Source: JAJXZJ01 sp050012855
GTDB lineage: Bacteria; Verrucomicrobiota; Verrucomicrobiia; Limisphaerales; J093
Assembly (NCBI GenBank): GCA_050012855.1
Contig: JBEKGJ010000029.1
Coordinates: 1-64,000 of the forward strand
Direction of reading: 5' to 3'
Length of the DNA stretch: 64,000 nucleotides
Shown here: positions 60,038-64,000 of the stretch, one piece after another
Position numbering within the stretch: the first letter of the stretch is position 1
Layout of the letters: each line of letters opens with the position of its first letter
Translations under genes and position numbers: made by a program
The notes under the pieces: generated by a model
What the model was told of the DNA's origin: nothing
Seen by the model: only the letters and a program-made list of their open reading frames with translations
Databases searched by the model: none

Positions 60038-61398
60038 AGAAACGCATTGGATTCATTGCGATGAGCGGCGTGCGGGCGCACAACGCGGAACTCACCAAAC
60101 TTGGGCTGACGCTGCCCGGCTTCGTGGAGCGCAACAAGATCATCGCGTCGCTGCCGAGCCTGGGATTGCTCACACTCGCGGGGCTTACGCCGGACCGCTT
60201 CGACGTCGCGTATCATGAGATCGCGGACCTGCGGCAGACGGGCGACGCGCTGCCGGACGAGTTCGACCTGGTGGCGATCAGCACGTTCACGGCCCAACTC
60301 AAGGAGGCTTTCGAGGTGGGGGACGCGTATTTGGCCCGCGGCACACCGGTGGTCATGGGCGGCATCACCGTCAGCGCGCTGGCGGACGAGGCGCTGGCCC
60401 ATTGCACCAGTGTCGTCGTGGGCGAGGGGGAACCGCTCTGGCCGGAGGTGCTGCACGATTTCGAGCGCGGCCTGCTCAAACCGCGCTACGTGCTGTCACC
60501 TCCGGACCAGTTCGATCTCCGCGACGCGCCGATGCCGCGATTCGATCTGCTCGACCCGGCGAAATACAACCGGCTCACGGTGCAAACCAGCCGTGGCTGT
60601 CCGCATTCCTGCGAGTTTTGCGCCAGTTCGATTTTGCTCACCGGTCGCTACAAGGTGAAGCCGGTCGAGAAGGTCGTCGCCGAGATCCAGGCGATCAAGC
60701 GGCGCTGGCCCCAGCCGTTCATCGAATTCGCCGACGACAACAGTTTTGTCCAGCGCGACCACTACAAGCGACTGCTGCGCGCGCTGGTGAAGGAGGGCCT
60801 GCATTGGTTCACCGAGGCGGATGTGCGCGTGGCGGAGGACGACGACCTGCTGGGCTTGATGCGCGATTCCGGCTGCCGGCAGGTGCTCATCGGTCTGGAG
60901 AGCCTGCGGCCGGCGAGCCTCGACGGGATTGAACTCCGCACCAACTGGAAGCTGCGCCACCAGGATCGCTATCGCGAGGCAATCGCGAAGATCCAATCCT
61001 TCGGCATCACGGTGAACGGGTGCTTCATTCTCGGGCTCGACGGCGACACGCCGGAGGTGTTCGACGAGGTGCTGCGGTTCGTGCGCGAGTCGGGGCTTTA
61101 CGAGGTGCAGATCACGTTCCTGACGCCGTTTCCTGGCACCCCGCTTTACGAGCGATTGGAGGCCGAGGGACGGCTGTTGCGGCCGGGGGCTTGGGAACTT
61201 TGCACCCTCTTCGACATCAATTTCACCCCGCGCGACATGAGCGTCGAGGAACTGCAGCGCGGTTTTCTCGGGCTGGGGAAGCAGTTGTATGCCGCGGAGG
61301 AGACGGCGGCGCGGCGGCGGCAGTTCACCGAGCGCCTCAAGAGCTCGCCCAACTTCCGGCGCCGGGCGGGCGGCCGGGACACCGCCCTGGCGGCGTAG
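60034..61398 (+). CDS. B12-binding-domain radical SAM protein
   Basis: A protein of 454 residues. The N-terminal part (GLTLPGFVERNKIIASLPSL then VVMGGITVSALADEALAHCT and VVVGEGEPLWPEVLHDFERG) is a cobalamin-binding-type domain. The radical SAM cluster is SRGCPHSCEFCAS, the CxxxCxxC motif with its third Cys in FC. GGRYK-type and IEFADDNSFVQRDHYKRLLR and LIGLESLRPASLDGI follow as usual. GTPLYERLEAEGRLL is in the C-terminal end. The substrate cannot be told. It is coupled to the upstream membrane protein. Confidence 0.88.
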   Translation: MKKRIGFIAMSGVRAHNAELTKLGLTLPGFVERNKIIASLPSLGLLTLAGLTPDRFDVAYHEIADLRQTGDALPDEFDLVAISTFTAQLKEAFEVGDAYLARGTPVVMGGITVSALADEALAHCTSVVVGEGEPLWPEVLHDFERGLLKPRYVLSPPDQFDLRDAPMPRFDLLDPAKYNRLTVQTSRGCPHSCEFCASSILLTGRYKVKPVEKVVAEIQAIKRRWPQPFIEFADDNSFVQRDHYKRLLRALVKEGLHWFTEADVRVAEDDDLLGLMRDSGCRQVLIGLESLRPASLDGIELRTNWKLRHQDRYREAIAKIQSFGITVNGCFILGLDGDTPEVFDEVLRFVRESGLYEVQITFLTPFPGTPLYERLEAEGRLLRPGAWELCTLFDINFTPRDMSVEELQRGFLGLGKQLYAAEETAARRRQFTERLKSSPNFRRRAGGRDTALAA

Positions 61399-61407
61399 CG
61401 GCGCGGG

Positions 61408-63939
61408 TCACGGGTCGCGGCGTGGCTCCACGCCCAGCAGGTTGCGCACGAAGAAATCGGCGCGTCGGCGTTTGCCGTAGGGACTTTCGGCGGCGCCGTG
61501 GTCGGAGCCGGTGATCACCAGCAGCTCGAAATCCTTGTTCGCCTTTTCCAGCGCGTTGACGACCTGCATCGTCGAGGACGGGTCCACGTTGTGATCGAGC
61601 TCACCGACGATGAGCAGCAGTTTGCCCTGGAGCTTGTGGGCGTCGGCGACGTTCGAGCTTCGGACGTAGCTCTCGTCCACCGGCCAGCCCATCCAGAGTT
61701 CGTTCCACCAGATCTTGTCCATGCGGTTGTCGTGACAGCCGCAGTCGGCGACGCACACCTTGTAGAAATCCCCATGATCGAGCAGCGCGCGCAGGGCGTT
61801 TTGTCCGCCGGCCGAGCCGCCATAGATGCCGAGGCGGGCGAGGTCCATCTCGGGATGCTGCGCGGCCGCGGCCTTGATCCAGAGAATGCGGTCGGGAAAG
61901 CCGGCGTCGGCGAGGTTTTTCCAGCCGACGTCGTGGAAGCGCTTCGACCGGTTCGAGGTGCCCATGCCGTCCATTTGCACGACGATGAAACCAAGTTCCG
62001 CCAGTTCCTGCTGGCCGTGGAACGCCCGGAATTCCTTCGGCGTGAAGGAATCCTGGGGGCCGGCGTAAATGTCCTCGATCACCGCGTATTTCTTCGCCGG
62101 GTCAAAGTTCGTCGGCCGAAAAATGACGCCGTAAATGTCGGTGTCGCCGTCGCGGTCTTTGGCGACGAACGGCTCCGGGGCGCGCCAGCCGGTCTGGAGC
62201 AGCGCGCTCCCGTCGGCGTGTTCGAGTTCACACACCAGCCGGCCGTTATCGGCACGGCGCAGTTCGGTGACGGGCGGTTGGTCCACGCGGGACCAGGTGT
62301 CGAGCAGGAACCGGCGGTTGGGGGAGAACTGCACGCGGTGGCTGCCGTCGCCCTCGGTGAGCACGGTCAACCCGGTGCCGTCGAAGTTCACGCGACAAAA
62401 GTGAAGGTAGTACGGATCCTGGCCGGAACGGATGCCGCCGGTGCGAAACCAGATTTGGCGCGCCTTCTCGTCCACGTGCTCGACGCCCCGCACGACCCAC
62501 TCGCCGCGCGTGATCTGGTTTTTCACCTGCCCGGTTGCGGCGTCGTAGAGATAGAGATGGTTCCAGCCGTCGCGCTCCGACATCCAGATGATCTCGCCGG
62601 TGTCTTCGAGGTAATGCGCGTAGAACTTGCCGGAGTAGTCAATGAACGTCTTGCTCTGTTCGTCCACGATGGCCCGCGCGGCGCCGCTGACGGCGTCCAC
62701 GGCGATGATGCGCAGGACCTGGTGACCGCGCTGGTTGTAAACGAAGGTAAACTGCTTCGATTCGCGGTCCCAGCGGATATCCTCCGCGCTCCACGGATTG
62801 GGAAACAGCGCGTCGCTGACGGGGATCTCTTTGCGGGCGACGGCGTCGAAGAGATGCGGGCGGGGCAGGGGAATCGGGTCACCCGGCTTGAGGTAGTCGT
62901 AGGAAAGTAGTTTTGGCTGGAGCTGGTCCTTCGGCGAGGACTCGACGAGATAGACTTTGCGGTCGCCGCCTTTTTTTGTTCGGACGGCGACCAGTTTCCG
63001 CGAATCAGGCGACCAGAAGATCTCGCCGCCATAAGCGTCGCCAGCGGTGCCGTCGGTGCTGAGCGCTGATTCGTTGCCACTTGCCAGGTCACGCAGCCAG
63101 ACGTTGTGGTCCTTGATGAGCGCAGCCCAACGGCGGTCGGGCGAAACGTGTCCCGGCGTCGCAGGCGGTGCGGGCTTTTCTGGCTCCGGCAGGGATTTCG
63201 TTGCGGGCTCTTCAATCACGGCTTCGCCGCCGTTTTCCGTGGCCTCGAAGACTGCCAGTTCGCGGCCCTGGGAATCGGCGGCGAGCCAGATGTGGCCAGC
63301 GAACGTGTGTTGGCGGTAGCGGTCGCCGGGCGCGACGGTCGCGTAACGCCGCTGCTCGCCCTCCTCGTTCAACCAGAAGATCACCGCTTCGGCTTTGGTG
63401 CGGTTGACGAACGTGATCGAGGTTTCCTCGCCGGTGCGCCGGGTCGCGTGCGGGCGCTTCAACGTGGGCAGAGAGGAAACCGGCGCTTCGTTGCGCGTTT
63501 CAGCGGTGAGTTCGTAAGTTTGCAGGTCGCAGCGCCACCACTTGTCGCGGCTGCCGAAAACGAGCGCGGCGTGGTTGGTCGCGAATTCGAGCCAGTCCAG
63601 CGGCAGTTTGTCGGCGGCGACGGTCTCGCTGGTCACCTTGGCGAGCGCGTCCGCGAGGCGGGCGTGGTCGAAGGCGGGGGCGCGCGTGCCCTGTTCCGCA
63701 TCCACCAGGATGAACTCGCTCGCGCCCCCGGGCAGGTCGTTGCGATACCAGAAACGCGTGTTGTCGCCGAACCAGTGTGGCTCGACCTTCGCGCGAAAGA
63801 CCTTGCCGTCGGTCAGGTGGCGCAACCCGGCGGCGCGCTCATAATCGGCCCGCGTGCCTTGCGCCAGCGCGACGAGCCCGACCATCACCGGCGCAAGCCA
63901 GCGTGCCGTCCGGACGAAGCCGCGAACCCTCGCGTTCAT
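61408..63939 (-). CDS. S9 peptidase, dipeptidyl-peptidase IV-like
   Basis: A protein of 843 residues. A signal peptide (LAPVMVGLVALAQGTRA) precedes a long beta-propeller part (DPPIV N-terminal domain), with YSGKFYAHYLEDTGEIIWMS and HLYLYDAATGQVKNQITRGE. The C-terminal alpha/beta hydrolase has GIYGGSAGGQNALRALL (nucleophile Ser), LIVGELDHNVDPSSTMQVV (Asp) and VITGSDHGAAESPYGKRRRA (His). All three catalytic residues are visible. It probably cleaves dipeptides from the N-termini of peptides in the periplasm. The start overlaps the stop of a gene running off the right edge. Confidence 0.9.
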   Translation of the reverse strand: MNARVRGFVRTARWLAPVMVGLVALAQGTRADYERAAGLRHLTDGKVFRAKVEPHWFGDNTRFWYRNDLPGGASEFILVDAEQGTRAPAFDHARLADALAKVTSETVAADKLPLDWLEFATNHAALVFGSRDKWWRCDLQTYELTAETRNEAPVSSLPTLKRPHATRRTGEETSITFVNRTKAEAVIFWLNEEGEQRRYATVAPGDRYRQHTFAGHIWLAADSQGRELAVFEATENGGEAVIEEPATKSLPEPEKPAPPATPGHVSPDRRWAALIKDHNVWLRDLASGNESALSTDGTAGDAYGGEIFWSPDSRKLVAVRTKKGGDRKVYLVESSPKDQLQPKLLSYDYLKPGDPIPLPRPHLFDAVARKEIPVSDALFPNPWSAEDIRWDRESKQFTFVYNQRGHQVLRIIAVDAVSGAARAIVDEQSKTFIDYSGKFYAHYLEDTGEIIWMSERDGWNHLYLYDAATGQVKNQITRGEWVVRGVEHVDEKARQIWFRTGGIRSGQDPYYLHFCRVNFDGTGLTVLTEGDGSHRVQFSPNRRFLLDTWSRVDQPPVTELRRADNGRLVCELEHADGSALLQTGWRAPEPFVAKDRDGDTDIYGVIFRPTNFDPAKKYAVIEDIYAGPQDSFTPKEFRAFHGQQELAELGFIVVQMDGMGTSNRSKRFHDVGWKNLADAGFPDRILWIKAAAAQHPEMDLARLGIYGGSAGGQNALRALLDHGDFYKVCVADCGCHDNRMDKIWWNELWMGWPVDESYVRSSNVADAHKLQGKLLLIVGELDHNVDPSSTMQVVNALEKANKDFELLVITGSDHGAAESPYGKRRRADFFVRNLLGVEPRRDP

Positions 63940-64000
63940 CGCTTCATCAGGGCTTCGATCTCGCCGGCCTCGATCGGAATGTCCGCCATCAAATCCACCG
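63936..64000 (-). CDS. C-terminal end of an unidentified gene (runs off right edge)
   Basis: Only the last 20 codons are in view: VDLMADIPIEAGEIEALMKR and TGA. The stop overlaps the S9 peptidase ATG by 3 bp, so the two may be coupled. Too little is present for a family assignment. Confidence 0.5.
   Translation of the reverse strand, partial: VDLMADIPIEAGEIEALMKR

Overview
The window looks like a high-GC chromosome segment from a Verrucomicrobiota bacterium, probably of the Pedosphaera/Limisphaera type. This is inferred from H-X9-DG pseudopilin-like proteins, secreted glycoside hydrolases, DUF5107/TPR and ThuA proteins, and several families of interspersed palindromic repeats. No rRNA or named marker fixes the species. 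The left edge is a tRNA-Leu(GAG) with an integrase gene starting just past its 3' end, a typical island boundary.

Regions. (1) 0.6-6.3 kb is housekeeping: a HAD-Nudix fusion overlapping folB, then the minus-strand run fur-nuoA-ispD-ctpA-tsaD. (2) 6.3-7.7 kb is a small AT-richer accessory patch with two genes, one PD-(D/E)XK-like. (3) 7.9-15.9 kb holds argS, a PtsN-like protein, a pseudopilin interrupted by an in-frame TAG, a secreted glycosidase and mutL. (4) 16.1-18.1 kb is a graveyard of defence-like genes (AAA ATPase tail, broken zinc-ribbon/DUF4365 gene) with palindromic repeats. (5) 18.2-40.5 kb carries metabolism, transport and envelope genes: a POT transporter, DUF5107-TPR, eboD-eboF, ThuA, metY, an M50 protease, pdxA, a porin, paaK plus an ACT protein, purA, uppS and a GH5-like enzyme.

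(6) 41.4-49.7 kb is the most unusual part. It is a type I restriction-modification locus in the order hsdR, hsdM, hsdS, and all three genes are broken. Two REP/RAYT cassettes sit in it. Each has direct 90-bp repeats, then a Y1 (HUH) transposase, then an inverted repeat copy. One cassette has six units and an intact transposase; the other has two units and a frameshifted transposase. A four-helix-bundle ORF is flanked by inverted repeats like a 23S rRNA intervening sequence. Palindromes have entered the hsdR, hsdM and hsdS reading frames, and a VapC-like toxin is frameshifted while its antitoxin is intact. Cargo genes lie between repeated copies of the hsdR and hsdS 3' ends.

(7) 50.1-55.0 kb contains eboE and two ABC-2 permeases bracketed by a 34-bp inverted repeat. 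(8) 55.1-64 kb contains a pseudopilin, an ECF sigma factor with a membrane segment and glycine-rich tail, an SPFH-DUF4019-Arc-like operon, a membrane protein coupled to a B12-type radical SAM enzyme, and an S9 peptidase.

The housekeeping genes are intact. The accessory patches are decayed and repeat-rich, as if recombination and small palindromic elements act repeatedly in the same places.
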